Of a stretch of 64,000 bases of DNA, positions 1 through 12,251 are shown one piece after another. The DNA is taken from the NCBI GenBank assembly GCA_014898415.1, contig RCTD01000002.1, positions 3,100,001-3,164,000 of the forward strand. The letters run 5' to 3'. The translations under genes and the position numbers were made by a program. Below the pieces are notes generated by a model. It made no database searches. It saw only the letters and a list, made by a program, of their open reading frames with translations, and had not been told where the DNA came from. Source of the DNA: Stromatinia cepivora (taxonomy: Eukaryota > Ascomycota > Leotiomycetes > Helotiales > Sclerotiniaceae). Each line of letters begins with the position of its first letter. Positions within the stretch are counted from its first letter, which is position 1.

Positions 1-574
1 AATGGGTGCGACAAAAGTAGACTTCGTTTTTTCAGCAACGAGCATGAGGATGGTGATAACGAGCATAAAGGTCAAAAGGAGTTCGATAAACAGGCCCTGA
101 ACTTTAAACCGAATAAATTAGTTGAGATCTTTTGCTTCATTAAATCACTTGATGCTTACTGTCTGTGACACCTGGTCCGAGTGATACTGCGAAAAGTATA
201 TCATTACCAGGTATAATAGCTTTAACTGCCGCAGCAGCTAAGCTTCCACCCACAAGTTGAGCAGGAATAAGTATCAATGCTTTCAAGGGAGACACTGCTC
301 TGATGAGCACGAGTGCAAGAGTCACAGCCGGGTTAAACTGCCCACCACTGACACGAAAGAAGATCCAAACGTTTGCTGCGAGACTGGCGCCGAATGCAAG
401 CGCAATATACAGTAGTTTTGATGTGTCGGTTGCGTTAGGTGTAAGAGGTGTGGTTCCGTTGGGTTGATTCGCTGTTTGTGCGGCGGCAAATGCGAAAAAG
501 AGGAACAGAAATGTTCCAACTAATTCACCGATCATAGAGACCAAAAAGTCTCTAACTGAGCCTTTCAATGCCAT
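1..574 (-). CDS. Aquaporin / MIP channel, 3' end beyond window
   Basis: Membrane channel of the major intrinsic protein family (water or small neutral solutes). Exon 1 runs 574 to 160 from the first ATG and encodes an N-terminal helix, a variable loop, a second helix and the first half-pore motif SGGQFNPAVT, which contains the NPA signature. A 58-nt intron (159 to 102) has donor GTAAGC, a CTAAT branch-like site and acceptor AAAG. Exon 2 (from 101) continues in frame as VTDIQGLFIELLLTFM, the next conserved MIP helix, and runs off the window edge, so the second NPA motif is not visible. Substrate cannot be told from this half. The exon shows no stops or frameshifts and looks like a live gene. 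Confidence 0.88.
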
Positions 575-1152
575 CGCTTCGATGGGGTGGTATTACTTGG
601 ATGAATATAATTGAGATATAAAATGAAGATTTCCAACATCAGATGGTATCAATCCAACTAAGTCCATCTATCCTCGTAATCGTGAAAGATAAGGAACTAT
701 AGAAACAATAAGATATTTCAAAAATATAAAAGAGAGAATTGATGCAGAGGAGAAAAGGGGATATAACAACAACTTCTTTATGCAGTGTAGTGGCTAAACC
801 CGGTTCCCCTTCTCATTTGCACGACGAACTTAGAAAGACTCCAATACCCCAGAACATTATGCTACCAATGAGCATGGAGTGATATGACGATCAATAATAC
901 ACTAAAATAAATTGAGGCTCAGTGTATCCCGCAAAGGCCACATGATGGAGGGTGCGTTGAAACCAGAGAACTCGGTCAGTATTGTTACAATGCGGTGTCA
1001 CTGAGTTGGATGACAAGTGACATACTATAGAACACTGAAAATATAGAGGCGCTACGCCCCAAAGTGCAGATCATTGTATGCTTCTTTCATCCTAAGATCC
1101 GGAGTAGTGTCTCGCCCAGTTGTGGCATAAGATAAAATGCCCAATTGCGTAC
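575..1152. other. Intergenic, upstream of the aquaporin gene
   Basis: About 580 bases with mixed composition. It should hold the aquaporin promoter, but I see no clear TATA box, ORF or repeat. It ends at the TA duplication flanking the degraded transposon. Confidence 0.5.
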
Positions 1153-1154
1153 TA

Positions 1155-1195
1155 GAAGGTGTCATGGGCCAATTGAACGCGCTAACCTAAATTAG
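1155..1195 (+). repeat. Left terminal inverted repeat of degraded transposon
   Basis: 41 bp matching 8608-8648 in inverted orientation with a few C/T differences and one C/G difference. Flanked by TA at 1153-1154. Confidence 0.8.
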
Positions 1196-2673
1196 ATTAC
1201 CGCCTTTCTATTTTCAATCTTCATTTTCCCTTTATTCCATTAAATATTAGTTATTAATTCGAATATTAATATAATATAATATAATAATATAAAACTATTT
1301 TTTATATTTATTTGATCAATTAAATATTTATATCATCTAAAATCAATTATAAATCGCAATTTGAAATTGGTAGTCTATATTCATCTTGATTAAAATAGAA
1401 AATTCTTTTTAATCTTTTTAAAATTAAAAAAATTATTCAAAAGTTTTATATTGGTTTAAAAGGGTTTTTGAAAATATATTAATTCTGAGAGTATACAGTA
1501 TATAATTCTATATTATCTTAAATCACAAATATAATATCAAAAAAGATTTTTTTCTTAATATACTCTTCTTTTCTATTATTTATATAGAATACCTTTTATA
1601 AAATTATCTCAAAACTTTATAATCAATTTTAGAATTTAAAATGAAGATCATTATAAAACTAATAATTTATCAAAATCTATAATATTTCAATTACAATATT
1701 CTTAAAAAGATTAAAAATTCAAAAAAATCTTCTATTTAATATTATATATCTAATAATACAATTATATCAATAACAAATATATTATTGTTATTGAATAATA
1801 AATAACTCTCATTAACCACTTCATAATATAAAGGTCTATATATATACAGAATATACTCATGCCGAATAATAAGAATAATATGGTCAATATGATCAATTAG
1901 ACCAATTTGATCAAATCAATCAAATTGATTAAATAGATTTAATCGATCTATATATATATATTATATTTATTCTGAATGATAAAATCAATACGATAAACAA
2001 GATCAACTAGGCCATTTTGATCAAATTAATTAAATCGATCTAATTATTCAATATACGAATACGAATTCAAACTCTACGAATTCACTACTATATATAAAAC
2101 CATCGAATTTATAGGTATTCGAATAAAGAAACCTAAATTAATCGAATACTAGGATTATTCGAAATAACCTTTATTATATTAATTAAGATAATTGAAATAA
2201 TGAACCTTTATTCAAATTGACGAATAAGAATGAAATATTGATATATAAAAAAATTCGGAAAATATATATAAAAAAGTTATACCCTCAATATTAAAGGTTA
2301 AAAATCTATACTCTAATATTATATATAATATCAATATACCATTCAACTTTTATTATTATAATTTGATGTTTGTTTATTCTATTATAATCTCCAAATCATT
2401 ATTTTCTAATTATAAGATTTATCACCTTCAAATATATAATCTCTAACAAATTATAGAACTCAAAAAACTCTAAAACGATTATGATCACGAAAAAAGTAAT
2501 TATATAATCAAAACTCTTTATTATTTAAAATCAATACAAATCATAATCATTATTATATATTATCATATATCGATATCATACCGAATATTATTAAAACTAT
2601 AGTTAAATATCGATATAATATCGAATACTATATATAATATCGAAATTACTCTTTTTTATCAAATATTTCACTT

Positions 2674-2839
2674 TGTTGGAAATGAGGCCATCATAGGATT
2701 AGAATTGAGGTCACGAGACCACAATGGTGCACAGACCATATTTGGGGATAACCTCAATTCTATTTCTATTAGAATTATAGATCCTTAGTTCAACCTACAT
2801 AATCAACAATACTATTACTTCCTGTACCAAAAGTTAACA
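2674..2839 (+). repeat. 5' LTR of Copia copy A
   Basis: 166 bp, TGTTGGAA...GTTAACA. The bases just inside (GATTATAAGATCCGG) occupy the primer-binding position. Confidence 0.9.
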
Positions 2840-3244
2840 GATTATAAGATCCGGTTGTACAGTAATAATTAGAAAGCAAAGCAAATCGAGAAAGGATTAG
2901 TATAGCTAATAGGGGTGGAATAGAATGAAAATCAGAGTTTTCATATAATACCACCGAAGCAGAATTGAAATACGACAATACAGTTTATAACTCACAATAT
3001 TATAGGCTAAAGCGGAGAGCAATCTGTACAGTATCGATACAGAATTATAGCAGAGGCGAAGAGCAAGTTCGTATAGCTACAAGAAAACATATTACAATAC
3101 GATTTTACGAATTTTTTTTTTATTGTTTTATTTTTATATTTCTTTATTATTTTGAATTTATTTGTTGTATATCTTTTTTTTAAGACCATCTTAAAAATCT
3201 GAAGATTATCTTCGATATTCATCAAATAACAAGAAACCTTCATA

Positions 3245-6200
3245 ATGTCGAAATCAAACAATCCTTCGAAGTTCGATCAAAATAACTATAAGTGATGGTT
3301 CAAACAAACGAAGATACAATTGAAAGAGAAAGAATGGTTTTATATAATTGATCAAATATTAAACAAATATATATAGATTGCAGGATCCAATATAGTATTT
3401 ACCTATAAGATCAATGATCGTGTATATTATAATATTGAGTTGAAATCGGAATATTTAAAGAACAAAGCGAATATATTATCGTATATTTGTATAATATTTA
3501 ATAATAATGATAAAACCTTTACCAATGAATATTTAATAGTATATACATTTTGGAGATACCTTAAATCAAAATATATCAGAGTTAATATAATCATAATCAA
3601 TATATATATAACAATGATCCAGAACTTCAAATTCTAATCCAATACCCATCCTGATATAATTATTATCGAAGTTTGGAATAAATTGAAAGAATATAAAAGG
3701 AAATTAGAAGTTGTAAACGAAAGCTATCGATCAATATATCAAGATACTATTCTATTCTTGGTTTTAATATATAATCTTTCAATCGATTATCAAGGAATAA
3801 TAAATATATTGGATATCCAAATCAGCTTTAGTATCGATAATAAGATTAAGCATTTATAGACTAAAGAACTTCGTTTTAAGGATGGATCAGAGTTAGTACA
3901 AATTGCGAAAAAATCTAGGTACATTTTTCGATACTAAGAATCAGATTTCGAGACCCCAAATAATGTTTGTGATCTGTATCAAAGGAAAGATCATTATATA
4001 CAAAACTGCCTGTATTTAGTACGAACTAGTAAACTTCTTTATAGTTATTTTTGTTATCAAAGGAGAAGGGGATTATCGAATTCGAAGAAGGTCCATTTCA
4101 ATAAGAAAGACCAAGTATACCCTGTTAACAATATCTCTGAATCAAACTCCGATATTGAGGATATAATAGAAAAAGATTGCAATTTAACAAAGGAGATTAT
4201 TAGTAAAACTTCCCTTAACAAATGGTATACCGATATAGGCGCTTTTTTATATATATCTAATCAACTTTTATTATTTAGATCAATAGAACTTATTATCAAA
4301 CGAAGGATAAAAATTAATAGGGGAGTGATATATTATCGTCATTGAAGTTTAGTGGATATAATATACAAAGATGATTCTAAGATACTACTTTTAAATATAT
4401 TATATATACTAAAGTTAGGAGTAAATTTGTTGTCAGGAAAAAGGATCTGCGAAACAGGATTGTAAGGGGAATTCAATTTTTATCATATATATTTCAAGAA
4501 GGACAATAAGAAAATCATCTGTACTAGAATACAAAATGGAATGTATATAGTTTCATATATGATCAAAGGATATAAGGATACAATTCTTTGTTCTAGTATA
4601 TATCAAAATGATTAGGAAAAAGGCTTTTCTTCAGAGATAATCGATGGCATTAAAGGTATCGATAACGAATTAATATTCAAGGAGAAAAAGAGATACCTAT
4701 TATAACATCGAAGATTCAACTATCTAGGTCCAGATAAGATCAAGAATCTATACAAGATATTCAATATAATTAAGCTGATAAAGATCCCAACTGAATTAAA
4801 TATCTACAAAATGTATATACTCATTAAAATAACCAATCGTATTCCGAAGCAATTGAATCTGCACAAATCAAAGAGACTCGAATTTATATATTTCGATATT
4901 ACAGGATTATTCCCAAAATCAATTCAAGGGAATCGTTATTTCATATTGATCATTAATAGTTGTACAAAAGTAAATTGGATTATATTACTTAAACAAAAAA
5001 ACGATGCAATTCAAACATTGAAAACTTGGAAAAAGGAGATGGAATTAGTTATTGGAGAAAAGATCATTGCAGTCAGGATTGATAATGCACCAGAATTCCT
5101 ACAAGTTATTCGTGAATAATCATTAGGCATACGATCCGAAATTACAATAATTGCCTTTTTATATCAAAACAAACCTACAAAACGGAATATAAGGACTGTA
5201 AAAACAGATATAAAAATAATACTAAAAGAAATTGGATTATCATTAGAATTTTAAAATGAAGTTGTAGAGCACAATATTTACATCAGGAATTGCATTAGTA
5301 TTGATCCTGATATGAACGGAATAGATCGATCCCCTATAGAAGTTTTTATAAGTATAATATTAGATATAAAGATGTGCAAAGTCTGGGGGAGCAAATGTTA
5401 TACTTATATCAATCCCAAGATTATTCCGAAAAGGCAGAGATACAATAAGTTGCGGGATACTTCGAAAATCGGTGTATTCCTAGGGTACTTAAAAGTTATG
5501 AATAAATATATTAAAGTGTATTCTTTAGAATTAGATTATACATTTCGATCAAATAGAATAATTATAGATGAATTTCATCGAAAAGAAGATTTGGATCTTA
5601 AATTAAAAAATTGTGAATTAAATCTATAAGGAATAAAGAATATAAAGCCAAATCGAAAACCTTATAATAGACCGGCAACAAACAAGGTACCTTCTCCATT
5701 CTTAATATCAAATGCGATATTTGTATCACTTTCGTTTCAAATATTCTTTCCAGCAGATATTATATTGAATTCAGTGATTATATTAAGCATCCCAATTATC
5801 GAATTGAAATCAGGTAAATTAGATATATTAATATCAATATATAATGAAGATGAAGATGGCAATATTCAGAAAACAAATCAAGAATCTTCTTTTAAGGATA
5901 TTTTAGATATTGAATTTATCATTTCAGAGGGTCCAATCTAAAAATCAATTTTTGCAAACCCTGAATTTGTATTAAAAGCAAAATTTAAGATCGTTTTAAA
6001 TTTTATTGATAAATCTATTTCAACAGGATCAAAAAGCGAAGTAAATCTATAATTATTTGAAATCGAGTAAGAGAATGAAATGGATCTTGAAGATGAATCT
6101 TTAAAATATTTAATACGAAAACGGAAAAGAGATATAGAACAAGATTTTGAAGAAGAATAGGAAAGTAAGATTATAAAAGCATTGATTGTGATATCTATAC

Positions 6201-7960
6201 AAACCAAAACTCAAGAAAGTGTAGAACACATTATAATTATAATCCCAATCATTTATAAAATGGACCTTTATATCAAAGACAAGATCATTTCAGATTTTAT
6301 GATTTTGTTGATAGATACAGATAATACAGAAGGTGTAGTATATTCGGCCGAAGAAGTTCTAGGAATCAAAATATTAAGAACTTATAAGAAAACAATATCG
6401 GATCAAGAACACTTTGAAAAATAGAAGGAAGTTATCCAAAAGGAAATCATATCCTTGATTCAAAATAATACTTGAAAAGAATATATATTTTCTAAAGGAA
6501 ATAATCTGGTTTTAATGAAATAGGTATTTACAGTTAAAACTAAGGATAATAAGGTAAAACGATTTAAGGCAAAATTAATAGTTCGAAAATTCAATCAAAT
6601 ATTAGGAAAGGATTACAACAAAACGTTTACACCAATAATGAGGTTAGATACATTCAGATTATTCCTAGTTATCGTTGTAAAGGAAAATTTGGGATGTTCA
6701 TATTTCGATATCAAAAATATCTTTATTGAATCGTATTTGAAGGAAGAGATTTACCTCGAATCATTCTAAGGTATCAAAATCAAAAAGGAATATATACTAT
6801 AAGCCCTACAAAGTCTATATAGTTTGAAGTAAGTTGGAAGGGATTGGAGTTTATTATTGAAGAAAGAGCTTTTAGATATAGGTTTTATACAAAGTTTGGC
6901 AAATCTATATCTGTATATATCCAAAGACTATGATATAATATTACTGGTATATATCGACGATATCATTATTACATTATGTATATCATTATAAATCACTTAG
7001 TTCGATGAAAAGCTATCGGCCTGTTTTAATATCAAGAATCTAAGGGAGATTAATAAGATTCTAGATGTTAAAGTTATTCGTAATAGAAAAGTGTATATAT
7101 TAATTATAAATCAAAAAGAATATCTCAATATTATACTAATTAAATACAATATTATATATAAACAATATCAAGCCAAGAAATTGTTAATAGTGGATTATAC
7201 CCATTTTTGGTCAGCAATCGACAATGATGAACTGGTAGATGTAAACAAATATCAATAACGAATAGGAAGTGTAATTCATTCAATAATATACACTCGATCA
7301 AATATAGTGTTTTTAGTTGGAAGACTTTCATAATTTATGGCAAAATCAACAAAACATCATACTATAACTTTGAAGAATCTGATGTGATATTTACAATCAA
7401 CAATCAAATAGAAGTTATGGTTCGGGTCAAAAAGAATATAATCTGATATCTACAAAGAATATAATATACTTGATAATACAATAAAGGTATATATAGATAC
7501 AGATTGGGCTAGTAATAAACATAACCGGAAAAATGTTTCAGGGGGAGTTATAATATTCTACAAAGGTTTTATATCATGGGCTAGTAAGAAATAAATGTCT
7601 GTGACTACCTTTAATACAGAATCAGAATATATTACAATAGCAATGTTTATCAAATAAAGGAGATGGATTGTATAAATACTCAAAGACCTATTCAGATTAA
7701 GTTATATTAGAAAGAATAGAGATACAGTTCAGATACTTAATGATAATTAAGGCGCTTTAGCTTTAATCAAGAATCTATATTTGTATGAACAATCCAAATA
7801 TATAAATATCAATTATCATTTTATTAGGGATTTGATAGAAAAGGAAAAAATCGCTATTAATTATATCAATATATATAATATGGTTGTTAATGGAATAACA
7901 AAGCCTTATATAAGAATTGTTTTCGAAAGATTCAAGAAAATGTTGGGATTAATAGCCTAA
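3245..7960 (+). pseudogene. Copia gag-pol polyprotein, many stops
   Basis: Starts with ATG at 3245 (MSKSNNPSKF...) and ends at TAA 7958-7960. An early TGA comes right after NNYK; the related minus-strand copy breaks two codons further on. Visible pieces: a decayed zinc knuckle near 3967-4010 (C...GHxxxxC-like, one Cys lost); integrase at 4811-5620 with FDIT and RIDNAPEF catalytic blocks; reverse transcriptase at about 6480-7250 with an intact YIDD box at 6950-6961; RNase H from about 7488 with VYIDTDWAS and TESEY motifs. Frame is mostly conserved along about 1570 codons while in-frame stops are scattered, so decay was by point mutation rather than deletion. It cannot make a functional product. 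Confidence 0.88.
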
Positions 7961-7992
7961 AAGGATCGAATAGGATATCCTCAATAAGGGAG

Positions 7993-8158
7993 TATTGGAA
8001 ATAAGGTTATCATAGGATTAGAATTGAGATTACGAAACCATAATGGTGCACAGATCATATTTGGGGATAACCTTAATTCTACTTCTACTAGAATTATAGA
8101 TCCTTAGTTCAACCTACATAGTCAACAATACTACTACTTCCTGCACCAAAAGTTAACA
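7993..8158 (+). repeat. 3' LTR of Copia copy A
   Basis: 166 bp. The first bases read TATTGG rather than TGTTGG, a G-to-A change expected from RIP. A purine stretch AATAAGGGAG precedes it at the polypurine-tract position. Confidence 0.9.
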
Positions 8159-8607
8159 CACTTAATATATATCAATCATATATTATATATTCTATATATA
8201 TATATATAAATATTATAAAAAAATTATATACAAATACTCAAATATATATATATTACATTCGAAACTATTTATTCGAATCAAAAAACATTTATTCGAAAAA
8301 ACTTCAATTACTTCAAAACAATTCATTATTATTCGTTAATTATAAATTAAAGTCTTTGATACTATAAATTTTCATCCAAACTTTATATATATTAATTAAT
8401 CAAATAAAACAATTAGAAAAAGTTTTATAATTATAAACTTTTTATATTTAAAACAATAAAACTTCTTTTAATAATTTTTCGATTAATATAATAAACAAAA
8501 AAGAATATTATTCATGTATTATTATTATATCAAATATTATTATTATAATAATAATAATAAAAAATCGAATATTAATATCAAAAATAGAATTTTGTCTTAT
8601 ATATCGC

Positions 8608-8648
8608 CTAATTTGGCTTAGCACGTTCAGTTGGCCCGTGACACCTTC
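8608..8648 (-). repeat. Right terminal inverted repeat of degraded transposon
   Basis: Inverted partner of 1155-1195, followed by TA at 8649-8650. Confidence 0.8.
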
Positions 8649-8650
8649 TA

Positions 8651-11600
8651 TAGAAACTCAAGTATTAGAAAACTCCATGTATCAGATTACAAATTCGCGT
8701 ATCATTTTTCAAAAGGGAGAAATTCCGCAATATTGACAGGTTTTACAAGCAATTACGATGTTAATTCCCCAACTGAAACCAAAAGTATGCATCAAGATAA
8801 ATTAAACACGAGTGAGTTAAAAAAAATTAGCCAAGGCTATATTGTGAGCATGAAACGCTCAAGCATCATGATGTCAAACGTGGTGGACTAGCTAGTTTCA
8901 ACGGCGAAAGACGCTAGGCGGAAAATCAGTTTAGAGCCAATGACGAATTATTCTTTGCAGATTCTAGCGCGGGGGTAGGCTTGGTTTGATGTAGGTAAAT
9001 TGATTCATGGCCGAATTCAAAGACCCAAGAATTCGAAAACTCAAAGTCGTGACTCGACGAAAGCACGAAATATTCGATGGGTCTCATCTGTGCCCCTTGA
9101 TGATTCATCGGTTATTGAGATTGAACAGTCTACCTGATTCTGCCACCATCGTTATTTGGCGATGTCAAGTTTCAATCTTTGACAGGTAATGATTACCGGC
9201 GGAACATTTAGAGTATTGGTAGTTGGAACCTTCGAATAATCGGATTAGTCAATGCCCACATGTCAGCCAACCTAGCCAGACGAGGATTTCGCCATCACAT
9301 TCATCTTAACAGCCCGCAAAATGTAATAATCGCTTTTCGAACAATAGATTTCCCAGATTAGCAGCGGTATAAAGAATTTCAAGGTGAAGCCAAACACGCT
9401 AAATTGACCCGCGTAGTGTCAAGTGCGTCTCTTCCAGAGGAAAAGCAACTTGAACCTTGAGGATCTGCTTGAAGTATGACATAATGTGACGGAAGCTCTT
9501 GTAAAATTCTGGCGCTCAACGACTTCTGACGATAGGATCATGTCCACGCTATGGGGGTTGCAAAATGGCTTGCGTCCATCAAACATCAAATAACCCAAAA
9601 AAATATTGATGAGTCATCTCATCTCTTCATTTGAGGCACTAGCTGATCTGCATTATATTTTGAGATGAATATAATAGGATGAAAATACTCCGGGTGATAA
9701 TGATAGAAACATAAAAACATTCCTTTCCGAGCAGCAGGAGGAAAAATTTCTTCCGTGATATCTGTCACGACGGAAGGCCATCGACGCTAGCTTTGCCACA
9801 TTTTGGTCTCAGCATTCGTGAGAATTCATATATTGTCAATAAAAAGGATTGTCAGTGCAGATCCTGCCAACAATTTTCTACGAGCCCCACGGAGCTCATT
9901 ATTCTCGCAACCCAACGTCGTATACCTCAAGTATGGCAGCGCTTGGCAATGTTGTGCTTCATGCGTGAAACCAACGCTACCGTCGCTTCGACGGCATGGC
10001 CCTCAGTTCGGAGAATTGTTATGCCAACGAAGTACCCTGGGGTATTTGCACGTGGTGTATTCTATCCTGTAAAAATTGTGCAAAAAATTGAAGTATGCTA
10101 ACCACATGAATTTCCCCATTTCAGAAAGTACAAAATGCATGCAGACACACGTCAGCCGGCGCTTACAGCTTGCATTCATGGGATCAGGGCGCATTCCGAG
10201 GAGCGATGTTAATATTTAGATGATCTTCAGTAGTGCAAGGCAACGAACGGTGTCTAGGGCGATAAACGTTTGTGTCGGTGGGATGAAAACGTGGAGGAGC
10301 AAGGCCGCGTTTATGGACCACAACTCCAAAATTATAGCGATAATAATATTGAAGCTCGTCTCATTCCAAAGGCATAAAGAAGTATTTCCAGATATGCTTG
10401 CACGCCCAAGACAAGAGAATCTGGTGGAGATGGTGAGGGGCAAGTTCCTCCGGGGCGAATGGTTCAGTTAGTTCTTCAAGCTTGTAGAAAAGGCGATAGA
10501 CCACTGTCACCTCCGCTGGGAGACCACGACAGAGAGTGATATCAACTCAATGTTCTTGGATGTCTGGGTGAGATAGCCAAGATTAATTTATCTCAGATTC
10601 TGACAGAATTTGGAAAACGCATTGTGGAGTTATATGGCTAGCTATGACGTTCTCCTTGTACTCCAAATGAATATCAAGTCTACATTCAAATGAGCTCAAC
10701 CCAGAGTTAATAAAAAATCACTGGTTTCAACCTGACAGGCGGATTTCCCGTGCGCAGAACGTGGAAATAGAAGATGTTCCTGCAACTGGGGGTGTAAAAA
10801 TCATGACCAACGCTCAACGCCTGGGCTGAAGACTATCTTGGCTCAAGAGGCTTGATTGCGTGCGTGTATGGACACTTTCCCGTCTCGTGCGGTCATGAGG
10901 TCTAAATTTGATTCGTACAAACAGATATGTCAAAATTCAAATCTATATTCCATTTATCGAAGGCTCGGCACTAACAAGCCAAAAGCAAGGGTTAAAATTT
11001 GTGGAGTAAGTCGCATTGGGATGAGAATTACCGTCTCAAGATTAACCATATATCATGAATCTGGTGAATCGAGCATGCTTTGTCTGTCGGTAAGTCGCCA
11101 ATATCCGTGTAAATAATTGTCTTAATTTTCCGATGTTTGATGCTGCTTGGATTGAGTTTTCTCAATTCTTTTCAATATTAATGATGTGATCATGATGCAG
11201 GCACGATAATAAAGTCCTGTAGTTCATAGAAGTAGGTAATTATTAATCGAAGGAAATGGAGAATAATGAAGCCAAAATCCTAATTCTGCCAGGCGGTGAA
11301 AGATTAAGGTTAAGTTCTGTTTGACTGCACCATGTTGCACACAATATTACGAGTGCAATCGAATGACAAATGATATTAACTTTCGTTGCTTCAAATATGG
11401 ATTGTTTCAGAGATATAAAGTTTTAAAATCGAATTGCAGATTTGTGGACTGCCTCTGAAAAGGCATGTAATATCATGGAGGTACCGACCCAAGCAGTCTA
11501 TTTGTGTGTGGTGCGCAGCTCATTTTTCCACTTGCAGGATATATCGAGATGGACTTGGCCGTGACTTTGAGGATTTCGACCGAATAAATATGTGCGGAGG

Positions 11601-11895
11601 TTGCAATTGGGCCCCATCGGACTGCTGTGAAATATGGCATTCGAAATTTCAAAGCCGCGCAGGCCATGAGACAATTGTCAAGTCAGTACGGGGTATTATC
11701 TGCAAGGCAGTAGGGCGATGTCCAGTACACTAGCTGTCAATGTCGCATAATGCCCCGGATCGAGATGCATACGAATGGATTGAACAATGAAGAGAATGGT
11801 GGTGAGGACCTCTGCGAGATGTGTTTTGCAGACATCTTTGGTCTGTGGCCCGACGATTCAATGGATGAGCATGATAGCACTAGCCAAACACCTTC
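8651..11895. other. Gene-poor block with decayed coding fragments
   Basis: Composition is near balanced, unlike the AT-rich blocks, but no ORF can be joined into a supported gene. Around 9195-9470 two frames read like one broken protein: a stretch ending VLVVGT, then a shifted frame with NLARRGFRHHIHLNSPQNV and a stop inside FPD*QRYKEF. This resembles a dinucleotide-fold start but is too decayed to name. Other open stretches (9793-10101, 10220-10471, 10856-11116, 11434-11733) show no recognisable motif. Confidence 0.45.
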
Positions 11896-12251
11896 TCAGA
11901 TCTCCACTGCTTTCCATAGTTTTTGCTCTCGCTTCAAATCATCGAGTCTGTTGTTTCCGATCCGCAATCTTTCAAACAACCTGTGTTGTACTTCGGGATC
12001 CGAACTTCCAAGGTTCTTTGAAACTGAATTTCTCTCTTTCCGCAATGTTTTCAAATCAACTTCCATCTTCTTGATAATCTTCTCGAATTGTAAAGAGTTT
12101 GTGATGCCTGTTTTGGGTCTACCGTAGTAGTCGTGCGATGCAGTTCCTGTTGTAAAGCTGAAAAGATTGGTTAACCTTCCTATAATAGTTCTTACACAAT
12201 ATTTCGTGGGATCAGACTGGCCCTGATAATCCCAACCTCAATATCCCTCAT
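11896..12251 (-). CDS. Hypothetical small coiled-coil protein (two exons)
   Basis: Not recognised. Reading 12251 to 12196 (ATG start, 18 codons plus 2 nt), then a 38-nt intron with donor GTAAGA, branch-like GGTTAAC and acceptor TTTTCAG, then 12157 to 11896 gives a 105-residue protein. The second exon is dense in Glu, Lys, Arg and Leu with coiled-coil spacing (for example FEKIIKKMEVDLKTLRKERN and RLDDLKREQKLWKAVEI before the stop). The plus strand over the same bases is also open, but its composition is less protein-like. The first exon is only weakly supported and the true start may lie upstream. Confidence 0.35.

Larger units (their letters stand above)
2674..8158 (+). mobile_element. Complete but RIP-inactivated Ty1/Copia element (copy A)
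   Basis: 5485-bp element bounded by two 166-bp LTRs of the TG...CA type and a perfect 5-bp target duplication CACTT (2669-2673 and 8159-8163). The internal order gag, zinc knuckle, integrase, reverse transcriptase, RNase H is that of Ty1/Copia. It sits inside the 1155-8648 transposon. The same family recurs on the minus strand at 48926-58003. Confidence 0.92.
1155..8648. mobile_element. RIP-degraded TIR DNA transposon (TA target site), interrupted by Copia
   Basis: Inverted ends of 41 bp flank the block: left starts GAAGGTGTCATGGGCCAATT, right (reverse complement) starts GAAGGTGTCACGGGCCAACT. Differences are nearly all C/T. Both sides are bordered by TA (1153-1154, 8649-8650), the target duplication of Tc1/mariner/pogo elements. 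Removing the nested Copia element (2674-8158) leaves about 2.0 kb, the usual size of a fungal Fot1/mariner transposon. The remaining interior (1196-2673, 8159-8607) is extremely AT-rich with no usable ORF, so a transposase cannot be shown. An imperfect tandem duplication of period about 110 bp lies at roughly 1845-2045, containing GATCAATT/TTTGATCAA-type words. Confidence 0.7.
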
